Shown one piece after another: positions 44,169 through 52,579 of a stretch of DNA of 64,000 nucleotides. The notes under the pieces were generated by a model, which had not been told where the DNA came from, ran no database searches, and saw nothing but the letters and a program-made list of their open reading frames with translations. Made by a program: the position numbers and the translations under genes. Origin of the DNA: Mesorhizobium sp. NZP2077 (GTDB lineage Bacteria; Pseudomonadota; Alphaproteobacteria; Rhizobiales; Rhizobiaceae). The stretch covers positions 3,602,001 to 3,666,000 of the forward strand of contig NZ_CP051293.1 in NCBI RefSeq assembly GCF_013170805.1. Reading direction: 5' to 3'. Positions within the stretch are counted from its first letter, which is position 1, and each line of letters starts with the position of its first letter.

Positions 44169-44756
44169 TCAATAGACGGGTGGTGAAACCACCCAGATGA
44201 CAACCGCCGCCTCCGTGCCTGGATTGCGCCAGCGATAGGGCTTGCCTTCGAAGCGGAAGGAATCGCCTTCACCGAGCCGGTGCCAGATACCAGCTATCTC
44301 GATCTCGAAAATGCCCGAGGCGATATAGCCGGCTTCCTCGGTCGGCCGCAGCTGCCCGGTCTTCATCTCCGCGCCCGCCGCGAAGATCGAGCGCACCATC
44401 TCGAAGCTACCACCGAGATCGGGCGACAGAAGTTCTTCCACCAGGCCGGATTCGCTGGTGCCAAGCGTGCGGCGTCTGCCGGCCCGCACCACCACGCCGC
44501 GCTCGCTCTCGACCGGTACGTCATGGCTGAAGAACAGGCTGATCGGCACGCCGAACAGCTCGGCGAAGGCCCTGAGGTCGCTGAGCGATGGCGTCGACAG
44601 GCCGCGCTCGACCTGGCTGACCCAGCCGACCGAACGGCCGAGTTTCAGCGCGATCTCGGCAAGCGTCAGCCCGCGTGCTCGGCGCAGCGCCCTGATATCG
44701 CCGGCCAGCACGCGTTCGTCAGGTCCCTGCAATGTTCGTGCGGTAGTGGAGGGCAA
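44169..44756 (-). CDS. XRE-family regulator with C-terminal cupin domain
   Basis: 195 residues. N-terminal HTH (about residues 18-75, LRRARGLTLAEIALKLGRSV) and a C-terminal cupin (about 110-195, ending with the GxxRWRNPG-type ring) that probably binds a small ligand. It heads the operon with the dehydrogenase genes and lies divergent from a nitroreductase gene; the intervening repeats look like its operators. Cupin ligand is likely a methylated amine or amino acid. Confidence 0.9.
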   Translation of the reverse strand: MPSTTARTLQGPDERVLAGDIRALRRARGLTLAEIALKLGRSVGWVSQVERGLSTPSLSDLRAFAELFGVPISLFFSHDVPVESERGVVVRAGRRRTLGTSESGLVEELLSPDLGGSFEMVRSIFAAGAEMKTGQLRPTEEAGYIASGIFEIEIAGIWHRLGEGDSFRFEGKPYRWRNPGTEAAVVIWVVSPPVY

Positions 44757-44766
44757 AACGCGCTCT

Positions 44767-44834
44767 TCATGAAAATTTCAATCCGATTTTCATGAGAAAT
44801 CAAGCTCATGAAAAAATCAAGCGGATTTTCACCG
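44767..44834. promoter_or_regulatory. Two tandem 29-bp operator-like repeats
   Basis: TCATGAAAAT (44767-44776) and ATTTTCATGA (44786-44795) are perfect inverted halves around 9 bases. A second copy, TCATGAAAAA (44806-44815) with ATTTTCACCG (44825-44834), has the same 29-base layout, starting 39 bases later. They sit between the divergent XRE-cupin and nitroreductase genes. Confidence 0.75.
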
Positions 44835-44936
44835 ATGCTCAAGATTTGCTTGCAGGATTTTGACGGTTCATGCAATGGCTCCGCCGCGAGCGGCGAGTGG
44901 GGACGTCCGGTCGACAAAAAGGCTAAGGGACGGCCC

Positions 44937-45641
44937 ATGCTGGAAAAGAAGGCTCGAATCGCGAGTGAGGCCGAGATCGTCGATGAGGCGATCGTGTCGC
45001 GCCGTTCTGTGCGCGCATTTCTGCCCGACATGATCGACGACGACACCATCCGCGACATTCTGGCGGTTGCGGCACGCGCGCCGTCCGGCACCAACATGCA
45101 GCCATGGCGGGTCTACGTCACCAAGGGCGAGACCAAGCAACAGATATCGGATGCTATCCTGAATTCCGGTATCCGCGCCGAAAAGGCCGACTGGGACGAG
45201 TATCGCTATTATCCTACCCAGTTCTTCGAGCCTTATTTGACACGGCGCCGCGCCAACGGCTTCGGGCTTTACGGCGCGCTCGGCATCGGCCGCCGGGAGG
45301 TCGACAAGATGCGCGCCCAACACGACCGCAACTTCGTCTTCTTCGACGCGCCTGTCGGCATGATCTTCACCATCGACCGCCGCCTCAACCAGGGTTCGTG
45401 GATCGACTACGGCATGTTCCTGCAGAATATCATGGTCGCGGCGCGGGGCAGGGGTCTGCACACCTGCCCGCAGGCAGCCTTCGCGCCCTATCACCGGCAG
45501 ATCCGGCCGGTGCTCAACATTCCCGACGAGGAGATCGTCGTCTGCGGCATGGCGCTGGGCTATGAGGACATTTCCAAGCCGGAAAACGCCTTCCGCACCG
45601 ACCGTGTGCCGCTGGAAGAGTGGGTGACGTTCAGCGAATAG
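44937..45641 (+). CDS. Nitroreductase family oxidoreductase
   Basis: 234 residues from ATG 44937, with AAGGGA upstream; an upstream ATG at 44808 would run through the operator repeats. SRRSVRAF and ARAPSGTNMQPW are the FMN-binding signatures of nitroreductases. It probably reduces nitro, enone or quinone compounds with NAD(P)H. Divergent from the dehydrogenase operon and likely co-regulated with it. Confidence 0.88.
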   Translation: MLEKKARIASEAEIVDEAIVSRRSVRAFLPDMIDDDTIRDILAVAARAPSGTNMQPWRVYVTKGETKQQISDAILNSGIRAEKADWDEYRYYPTQFFEPYLTRRRANGFGLYGALGIGRREVDKMRAQHDRNFVFFDAPVGMIFTIDRRLNQGSWIDYGMFLQNIMVAARGRGLHTCPQAAFAPYHRQIRPVLNIPDEEIVVCGMALGYEDISKPENAFRTDRVPLEEWVTFSE

Positions 45642-45661
45642 CCGGCTCGTCAGCCGGCTTC
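45640..45661. terminator. Hairpin between convergent genes
   Basis: AGCCGGCT (45640-45647) and AGCCGGCT (45652-45659), each self-complementary, pair around CGTC between the nitroreductase stop and the convergent MFS stop. Likely a bidirectional terminator. Confidence 0.55.
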
Positions 45662-47103
45662 TATTCCGTATTCATCCGCATACCGTGGCCGCTGACATGG
45701 GCGCCGTCCTGCGGCGTCAGCTTCAGATAGGCAAGCAGCGCGCAGAGCGTGATCACACCTTCGATCGCGAATAGGATGCGGAAATCATTCGTTACGGCAG
45801 GCCCGCCGCCGGCCAGGAACGACAGCATCGCCGCCGCCAGGCCGACGCTGATCGCCACCGCCAGCTGCCAGAGGATGTAATAGAGGGCGCTGAAGCGGGC
45901 GAGCTGTTCGGGAGCGATGTCGGAATAGGCGAGGTTTCCGGTCGAGGCCCATTGTATGGAACGAAAGACGCCGAAAACGAAGATATAGCCAAGCACGATC
46001 CAGACCGGTGTCGTCGCCTGTATCAAGGCGAAGCCGGCAACCATGGCGGCCACGAACGGCGTGTTGAAGACCAGCACGCGGCGGAAACCGAACCGGTTGA
46101 GGACGCGCGGCATGAAGAAACGCATGATCACGGAGCCGAGCGCGGCAACGAAGGTCAGCGATCCCGCCTGCACCGCGCTCATGCCGAAGCCGAGCTGGAA
46201 CATCAGCGGCAGCAGGAAGGCGACGGAACTGAGGCCGATCGTGTCCAGGCCGCCGCCGGTGAGGAACGAGATGCGGAAAGTGCGTATGCGCAGGAGCTTG
46301 AGGTCGAGCAGGGGATTGGTCACGCGCAGGCAGTAGAGCGAGGCAATCGACAAGATGACGACCGCCAGCGCCAGTTCAGCGGCGATCATGCCGCCGGCGG
46401 CGTCCTTGGCGGCCAGCGAGTCCATGCCGAAGACCAGCAGGATCATGCCGCTGCCGACCAGCAGGAACCCTGGAAAATCAAACCGCGTGCGCACTGGCTT
46501 GGTCACCGTCGGGAACAGTGAGGCGGCAAGGACTGCCGCAGCCAGCGCGAATGGCACGTTGATGAAGAAAATCCAGCGCCAGGAAATGTAAGTGGTCAGC
46601 GCGCCGCCGACGAGCGGCCCAACCAGCGGCCCGGTTTGGCTGGCCACGGAGATATACATGTTGACCTTGAGCGTGCGGCTGCGCGGAAAGCTCGACAATA
46701 TGACGACCTGCCCGAGCGTGCCCATCAGCGCACCGCCGAAGCCTTGCAGGGCGCGGGCGCCGACCAGCATCCAGATGTTGTCGGACAGCCCGCACAGCGC
46801 CGACGAGCCGGCGAACACCAGCAAGGCAAAGCAGTAGACGTTGCGCAGGCCGAAGCGGTCGGCGGCCCAGCCGCCGAGCGGCATCGAGATGATCAGGCTG
46901 GCGACATAGACGGTGATCAACAGGCCGAGCTGGCTCGGCGGGCGGGCGAGGCTTTCGCCGATGCCGGGCAGCGCCGTCACCACGACGTTCTGGTCGAGGC
47001 TGGTCATGAACACGCCACAAGCGACCGTCAGCGGCAGCAGGAGCAAGGCTCTGGCCGACACATCGGCGCGATCCGTGGCGCCGGCGGATAGTTCTGCGGT
47101 CAT
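45661..47103 (-). CDS. MFS transporter, DHA2 drug-efflux-like
   Basis: 480 residues from ATG 47103, about 14 hydrophobic segments. VVVTALPGIGESL and the ALQGFGGALMGTLGQVVILS motif are typical for the DHA2 14-TM drug exporters (EmrB-like). Substrate not shown. It is a single minus-strand gene between the nitroreductase and soxG; a longer frame to 47487 has no ribosome site. Confidence 0.88.
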   Translation of the reverse strand: MTAELSAGATDRADVSARALLLLPLTVACGVFMTSLDQNVVVTALPGIGESLARPPSQLGLLITVYVASLIISMPLGGWAADRFGLRNVYCFALLVFAGSSALCGLSDNIWMLVGARALQGFGGALMGTLGQVVILSSFPRSRTLKVNMYISVASQTGPLVGPLVGGALTTYISWRWIFFINVPFALAAAVLAASLFPTVTKPVRTRFDFPGFLLVGSGMILLVFGMDSLAAKDAAGGMIAAELALAVVILSIASLYCLRVTNPLLDLKLLRIRTFRISFLTGGGLDTIGLSSVAFLLPLMFQLGFGMSAVQAGSLTFVAALGSVIMRFFMPRVLNRFGFRRVLVFNTPFVAAMVAGFALIQATTPVWIVLGYIFVFGVFRSIQWASTGNLAYSDIAPEQLARFSALYYILWQLAVAISVGLAAAMLSFLAGGGPAVTNDFRILFAIEGVITLCALLAYLKLTPQDGAHVSGHGMRMNTE

Positions 47104-47276
47104 GGGGATGTTCGAACCAAACGAATGTGCCGAGTCTGAGACGGGATTTTTATACCCCTTGGGCCGATCTGGCGGCCACGTTTTCCTACCATGGCCGCTG
47201 GCGGCGCGATTCTCTAGCGGCAGAACCGGCCGGCATTGAGGCCAGAAGCGGCAGGGCCGCCAACTGGCCGCACCGC

Positions 47277-47864
47277 CTATTGTACTTCGTAGCCGACTTC
47301 CTCGCTGGCATGGCAAAGCGCCTTCCAGAACGAACGCGCGAACGAGCGGAAGACGTAGATGTCGAACTGGTCGGCGCCGGTGCGCTGGATCTGGGCGAAG
47401 ACGTCGTGATGGGTGGTCGAGCGACCGGCGCCGACCGGGAAGGCAGTAAGGGTGAAGTCGATGGCGAAGAATTTCGCCAGCACCCATTCGGCCTTCGGCC
47501 CGGCTATGCGGATGGCGGTGCGGCCATGCGACAGGTCCGTCACCGTGCCGATGGCCGGCGTCACCACTTTGGCAAAGGAAGCGGCCAGCCCTTCGGCTTC
47601 ATCGGCCACGGTGAACTTTCCCGGCGCGAAGCCGAACACCGCTTTCACACCGTCGCTCAGCCCGCCGCCGGCGCCGTCGGGCAGCGCAAGCCCGGTGACG
47701 GTGCGGATGGCTGATATCAGCGTCTTCTCCTCGCCCGGCCAGGCGGTGAGCTGCACAATCGAGCCCGGCCGCGTTTCGGTGAGGATGATCTCGACGCCAT
47801 GCTCGAAATTGCCATGCGAGCCGACATGAAACTCCGGCTCGAGGGGGGATTGGCGCTCAACCAT
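47277..47864 (-). CDS. soxG: Sarcosine oxidase gamma subunit
   Basis: 195 residues from ATG 47864, overlapping the end of soxA by eight bases. GcvT-like fold of the gamma subunit, with the C-terminal VFRSFARSFWKALCHASEE typical of SoxG. Part of the cytoplasmic heterotetrameric sarcosine oxidase that converts sarcosine to glycine, passing the methyl carbon to tetrahydrofolate. Last gene of the operon. Confidence 0.93.
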   Translation of the reverse strand: MVERQSPLEPEFHVGSHGNFEHGVEIILTETRPGSIVQLTAWPGEEKTLISAIRTVTGLALPDGAGGGLSDGVKAVFGFAPGKFTVADEAEGLAASFAKVVTPAIGTVTDLSHGRTAIRIAGPKAEWVLAKFFAIDFTLTAFPVGAGRSTTHHDVFAQIQRTGADQFDIYVFRSFARSFWKALCHASEEVGYEVQ

Positions 47865-50800
47865 GCATGCGGGTCCCTTCCGGATCGTAGAAATGGTTGG
47901 AGACGATTTCGACCGGCCCGAAGCGGTTGCGCAGTGGATCGGAGACATGGGCGCGGGTGCCGTGCCTTGCCTTGCCACCCGCGACCAGCGCCAGCGCGAT
48001 ATGCTTGCCGAGCGCGGGCGAATAGCAGCAAGCGGTGATGTGGCCGATCGAGCCGTGCGGATTGGCCTCGTCAAGCTCTTCGACAATGTGCGCGCCGCCA
48101 TTGAGCGGCCGATTGTCGAGCGCGATCAGGCCGACCAGTTCCAGCCGGTCGGACGCGATCAGGCCTTCGCGGTCCATCATCGCCGAGCCGATGAACGGCT
48201 TCTTCTTCGACAGCATCCAGTCGAGATGCAGGTCGCGCGCCGTGGTGCGGCCGTCGATCTCGGCGCCGGTGACATGGCCCTTCTCGATGCGCATCGTACC
48301 CAGCGCCTCGAGCCCGTAGGTGACCAGCCCGAACGGCTTGCCAGCCTCGACCAGCGCTTCCCAGACATGGGTGCCATAGCCGGCGCCGGAATAGACCTCG
48401 AAGGCCATTTCGCCGGAGAAGGACAACCGGCAGATCATCACCGGCACGCCAGCGATTTCACCACGAACGATGCCCATGAATGGCAAGGTCGCATTGTCGA
48501 CGGCGGTGACGGTCACGCAAGCAGCAAGGATTGCCCTGGCCTTCGGTCCGCCGATCGCGGCACCCGCCCATTCGTCGGTCACCGAGGTGACGTGGACCTT
48601 GAGGTCCGGCCAGATCACGTCGAGGAAATATTCCAGATGCTGCATCACCTTGCCGGCGTTGGCCGTGGTGGTGGTCATCAGGAAATCCTGTTCGCCGAGC
48701 CGCCAGGTGGTGCCGTCGTCGAAGGCAAGACCGTCCTCGCGCAGCATCAGCCCATAGCGCGCCTTGCCGACGGCGAGCGTCGAAAACATGTTGGTGTAGA
48801 CGCGGTCGAGGAATGCGGCGGCGTCGGGGCCCTGCACGGCAATCTTGCCCAACGTCGAGACATCGACGATCCCTGCACTTTCGCGCGTCGCCTTGGCTTC
48901 TCGCACATAAGCCTGCTCGACGGTTTCGCCGGAAAGCCCGTAGATCATCGGTCGGTACCAGAGGCCGGCGGAATACATGGTCGCGCCGTTGGCGACATGC
49001 CAGTCATGCATCGGCGTCAGCCGCTCCGGCTTCAGGTCGCCAAAGCGCTCCGCCGCCAGCGAGCCGATCGACACCGGCGCGAAGGGCGGCCGGAAACGCG
49101 TCGTGCCGACTTCCGGGATCGGCTTGCCCAGCGCCTCGGCCATGATGGCGAGACCTGGAACGTTGGAGCTCTTGCCCTGGTCGGTCGCCATGCCGAGCGT
49201 GGTGTAGCGCTTCAGGTGCTCGACCGAGACGAAGCCTTCGCGGTGTGCCAGGCGGACATCTTCCGCCGTCACATCGTGCTGGAAGTCGACAAAGCTCTTG
49301 CCCTTGGCCCTGATCTCGAAGACCGGTGCCGGATCGGGATCGCTAGGTACGGCTTCGACGGTCGGCAATGCCGCCGGCGTGCCCGTTCCGCCGACGGCCG
49401 CAAGGCCAGCGGCGCGGCCTTCGGCGATCGCCTCGGCGGTGGAAAAACTGCCGGTGAAGGCGCCGGCGCCAAGCCATTGTTGTGTTGGCCAATGCTGCGT
49501 CGGCTTCGGCGGCAGGAAGGCCTGTCGTGCGGCATTCCATTCCGCTTTGGCGCCGGCCTGGCTGGCCAGGTGGATGGTCGGCGACCAGCCGCCCGACATC
49601 AGCAGGCAGTCGGCATGGATGCTGCGCTCATCACCGGTCAGCGTACCGGTGACCATGTCGAAACGCTGGACCTTGATGCCGGACAGCGCCTTGCCACCCT
49701 CGGTGGCGATGACGGCGTGGCCGGCAAAGATCTCAGCCTCGGCTTCTGTGGCGAGCTTGCGCATCTCTGGCGAAAGCTCGGACCTGACGTCGGCGATGGC
49801 GACGATCGCCGCACCTGCCTTCTTCAGGGCGACAGCCGCGCGATAGGCGCTGTCATTGTTGGTGAACAGTGCGATCCGTTCGCCCGGCAGCACGCCGAAC
49901 TCGTTGGCATAGCGCTCGGCGGCATGGGCCAGCATCACGCCCGGCCTGTCATTGCCCGGAAAGACCAATGGACGCTCGAAGGCGCCGGTAGCCAGCACCA
50001 CGGACTTGGCGCGGATCGCCCAATAGCGATGGCGCGGCTCGCCCTTGACGGGCTGCTCCTTGTGGTCGCTGACCCGTTCAAGTGCCGCAAGGGTGTTGTT
50101 GTCGTAATAGCCCCAGACCGTGGTGCGCGGCAAAAGCCGGACATTGTCGCGGCCTGCGAGCTGGGTGACGGTGCGGCGGGCCCAATCGGCGGCGGGCGCG
50201 CCGTCGATGGTCTCATCCGACCAGTTGGTCGAGCCGCCGAAACGCGGTTCGAGATCGGCCAGAATGACGCGGGCGCCCTGATCGGCGGCCGCCTTGGCGG
50301 CCATCAGGCCGGCGGGGCCGGAGCCGACCACCAGCACGTCGCAAAAGGCGTTCATGCGCTCGTAGCGGGCGGGATCCTTCGCCGATCCGGCGCTGCCCAG
50401 ACCGGCGGCGCGGCGGATGAAATGTTCGCAGAACATCCAGAAGCGCGTGCCCTTCAGCGGGCCGATCACCGGTCCCATGAAGGTCTTGTAGTAGAAACCG
50501 GCCGACAGGATCTTGCCGCCGAGCTGGTTGACGGCATTGATATCCCAGGCCAGCGAGGGAAAGCGGTTCTGGCTGATCGCCACCAGCCCGTCATGGATCT
50601 CGACCATGGTCGCCGGAATGTTGGGCTCGCGAACCTCGCCCTTCAGCACAGTCACCAGTGCGTTGGGCTCCTCGACACCTGCGGTGAGCAGGCCGCGCGG
50701 GCGGTGATATTTGAACGAGCGCCCGAAAAGCGTGACGCCCTTGCCCAGCAGCGCCGAGGCCAGCGTGTCGCCGGCATGGCCGGTATAGGCAACGCCGTCG

Positions 50801-50865
50801 AAGGTGAAGCGGATCGTCTTCAGCCGGTCGATGCGGCCACCAGTGTCGGTGCGGCGCGGGCTCAT
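47857..50865 (-). CDS. soxA: Sarcosine oxidase alpha subunit
   Basis: 1002 residues. Order: N-terminal ferredoxin-like module (about 1-80, without iron-sulfur cysteines), NAD/FAD domain VLVVGSGPAGLMAAKAAADQ (about 177), and C-terminal GcvT folate domain from about residue 620. It binds NAD+ and transfers the methyl-derived carbon to folate. Overlaps soxD by four bases upstream. Full length for the family. Confidence 0.95.
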   Translation of the reverse strand: MSPRRTDTGGRIDRLKTIRFTFDGVAYTGHAGDTLASALLGKGVTLFGRSFKYHRPRGLLTAGVEEPNALVTVLKGEVREPNIPATMVEIHDGLVAISQNRFPSLAWDINAVNQLGGKILSAGFYYKTFMGPVIGPLKGTRFWMFCEHFIRRAAGLGSAGSAKDPARYERMNAFCDVLVVGSGPAGLMAAKAAADQGARVILADLEPRFGGSTNWSDETIDGAPAADWARRTVTQLAGRDNVRLLPRTTVWGYYDNNTLAALERVSDHKEQPVKGEPRHRYWAIRAKSVVLATGAFERPLVFPGNDRPGVMLAHAAERYANEFGVLPGERIALFTNNDSAYRAAVALKKAGAAIVAIADVRSELSPEMRKLATEAEAEIFAGHAVIATEGGKALSGIKVQRFDMVTGTLTGDERSIHADCLLMSGGWSPTIHLASQAGAKAEWNAARQAFLPPKPTQHWPTQQWLGAGAFTGSFSTAEAIAEGRAAGLAAVGGTGTPAALPTVEAVPSDPDPAPVFEIRAKGKSFVDFQHDVTAEDVRLAHREGFVSVEHLKRYTTLGMATDQGKSSNVPGLAIMAEALGKPIPEVGTTRFRPPFAPVSIGSLAAERFGDLKPERLTPMHDWHVANGATMYSAGLWYRPMIYGLSGETVEQAYVREAKATRESAGIVDVSTLGKIAVQGPDAAAFLDRVYTNMFSTLAVGKARYGLMLREDGLAFDDGTTWRLGEQDFLMTTTTANAGKVMQHLEYFLDVIWPDLKVHVTSVTDEWAGAAIGGPKARAILAACVTVTAVDNATLPFMGIVRGEIAGVPVMICRLSFSGEMAFEVYSGAGYGTHVWEALVEAGKPFGLVTYGLEALGTMRIEKGHVTGAEIDGRTTARDLHLDWMLSKKKPFIGSAMMDREGLIASDRLELVGLIALDNRPLNGGAHIVEELDEANPHGSIGHITACCYSPALGKHIALALVAGGKARHGTRAHVSDPLRNRFGPVEIVSNHFYDPEGTRMHG

Positions 50866-51158
50866 GCCTCGTCCTCCGCCTTGGGGCGCGCGGCTGAGCC
50901 ATGATCGCCGCGCACGAAGGCGACGCGGGAAATCTCATGCGTCAGCGTGTTGCGCACGACGCGCAGATGCGCGCGGCAACCGCCGGAATGCTGCCAGATT
51001 TCATTGTGATCGCCGGCCGGGTTCAGCCGGTCATAGACATAAGCGTTCCACGCCTCGAAATTCTGCGAGACGGGGTCGGGTCGTTCGCGATTGCCGTCGC
51101 CCTGATAGGTGAACTCGATTACGTCGCGCGGGCCGCAATAGGGGCAGGTGATGAGCAC
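50862..51158 (-). CDS. soxD: Sarcosine oxidase delta subunit
   Basis: 98 residues. The CPYCGPRD motif (Cys5, Cys8) with His57 and Cys61 (HSGGC) forms the zinc site typical of SoxD. It starts nine bases after the soxB stop. Small structural subunit of the enzyme. Confidence 0.95.
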   Translation of the reverse strand: MLITCPYCGPRDVIEFTYQGDGNRERPDPVSQNFEAWNAYVYDRLNPAGDHNEIWQHSGGCRAHLRVVRNTLTHEISRVAFVRGDHGSAARPKAEDEA

Positions 51159-51167
51159 AGGATGTTC

Positions 51168-52436
51168 CTAATGAAGCCTGGGGTTCGCGCCCTGGCCCTT
51201 GTCGTCGATGACGAGGCCGCGGTGGAAGCGGTCGAGCGTGAACGGCGCGTTGAAGTCGTGCGGCTCATCCTTGGCGATGGTCCAGGCAAAGGTCCAGCCG
51301 GAGGCCGGCGTCGCCTTGAAGCCGCCGTAGCACCAGCCACAGTTGAGATACATGCCGGGCAGGGGGCCGGTGGTGATGATCGGCGAGCCGTCCATCGACA
51401 TATCGCAGACGCCGCCCCAGGAGCGCAGCATGCGCACACGCGCAAGGCCCGGGAACAGCGCCAGCATCTCGCTCATCACCTCGTCGACGATGGGCAAATT
51501 GCCGCGCTGAGCGTAGCTGTTGTAGCCGTCTATGTCGCCGCCATAGACAAGGCCGCCCTTGTCGGACTGCGACATGTAGAAATGGCCCATGCCGAAGGTC
51601 ACGACCGTGTCGATGAAGGGCTTTAGCGATTCCGTCACGAAAGCCTGCAGCACATGGCTCTCGATCGGCATCGTTTCGATGCCAGCGAGATGCATGACGC
51701 GCCCGGTGCTGCCGGCCACGGCAACCGCCACCTTCTTGGCCCGGATGTCGCCGCGCGAGGTGGTGACGCCGGTGACGCGGTCGCCATCGCGCAGGAAGCC
51801 GGTGACCTCGCAGTTCTCGACGATGTCGACGCCGCGCCGGTCGGCACCGCGCGCATAACCCCAGGCCACCGCGTCATGGCGGGCGGTGCCGGCGCGCCGT
51901 TGCATCAGGCCGCCGACCACGGGAAAGCGCGCCTCGCTGGAAATATCGAGCGCCGGGATCAGGCGCTTGATCTCGGCCGGCGTCATCAGCTCTGCGTCGA
52001 CGCCGAGATGGCGCATGGCGTTACCGCGCCTTGCATAGTCGTCGAACTGGGTCGGCGTGTGTGCCAGGTTCAGGCAGCCGCGCTGCGAGAACATGACGTT
52101 GTAGTTGAGTTCGTGCGAGAGGTTCTCCCACATCTTCATCGAATGCTCGTAGAAGCGGGTGTTGGCCGGCAGCAGGTAGTTCGAGCGCACGGCCGTGGTG
52201 TTGCGGCCGACGTTGCCGGAGCCGAGCCAGCCCTTTTCCAGCACCGCGACGTTGGTGATGCCGTGTTCCTTGGCCAGATAGTAAGCGGTCGCCAGACCGT
52301 GACCGCCACCGCCGATGATGATGACATCATAGGAAGCCTTCGGATCGGGCTTGCGCCAGGCCGGCTTCCAGTCCTTGTTTCCCTTGAGCGCGTTCGCAAG
52401 CAGCGAAAAGGCCGAGTACTCTGCCATCATTGTCAT
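51168..52436 (-). CDS. soxB: Sarcosine oxidase beta subunit
   Basis: 422 residues from ATG 52436 (ATGs at 52430 and 52427 are close alternatives). FAD site VIIIGGGGHGLATAYYLAKE near residues 38-57; GTARHDAVAW carries His187, the equivalent of the covalent FMN His of heterotetrameric sarcosine oxidases. It oxidises sarcosine. First gene of the soxBDAG operon, divergent from the MscS-type gene. Confidence 0.95.
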   Translation of the reverse strand: MTMMAEYSAFSLLANALKGNKDWKPAWRKPDPKASYDVIIIGGGGHGLATAYYLAKEHGITNVAVLEKGWLGSGNVGRNTTAVRSNYLLPANTRFYEHSMKMWENLSHELNYNVMFSQRGCLNLAHTPTQFDDYARRGNAMRHLGVDAELMTPAEIKRLIPALDISSEARFPVVGGLMQRRAGTARHDAVAWGYARGADRRGVDIVENCEVTGFLRDGDRVTGVTTSRGDIRAKKVAVAVAGSTGRVMHLAGIETMPIESHVLQAFVTESLKPFIDTVVTFGMGHFYMSQSDKGGLVYGGDIDGYNSYAQRGNLPIVDEVMSEMLALFPGLARVRMLRSWGGVCDMSMDGSPIITTGPLPGMYLNCGWCYGGFKATPASGWTFAWTIAKDEPHDFNAPFTLDRFHRGLVIDDKGQGANPRLH

Positions 52437-52579
52437 CCGGTTCGGGCGATGCGGCAGACTATAGAGCAGGCCGCATCCGCAAAGCCAATATTGCGCCATG
52501 GCCTTTCGACTGACCGACGCCGCGATGCGACGGCTTGCCCCATGATATGGCCGTCTTTATCAAGGACAGGCTTTTTGAA

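Noticed and set aside
47863..50904. 1013-codon plus-strand frame across soxA
   Set aside because: It is the complementary shadow of soxA, whose protein has clear domains. The frame lacks recognisable motifs and its composition (Gln/His/Arg/Ala-rich) is typical for antisense of high-GC genes.
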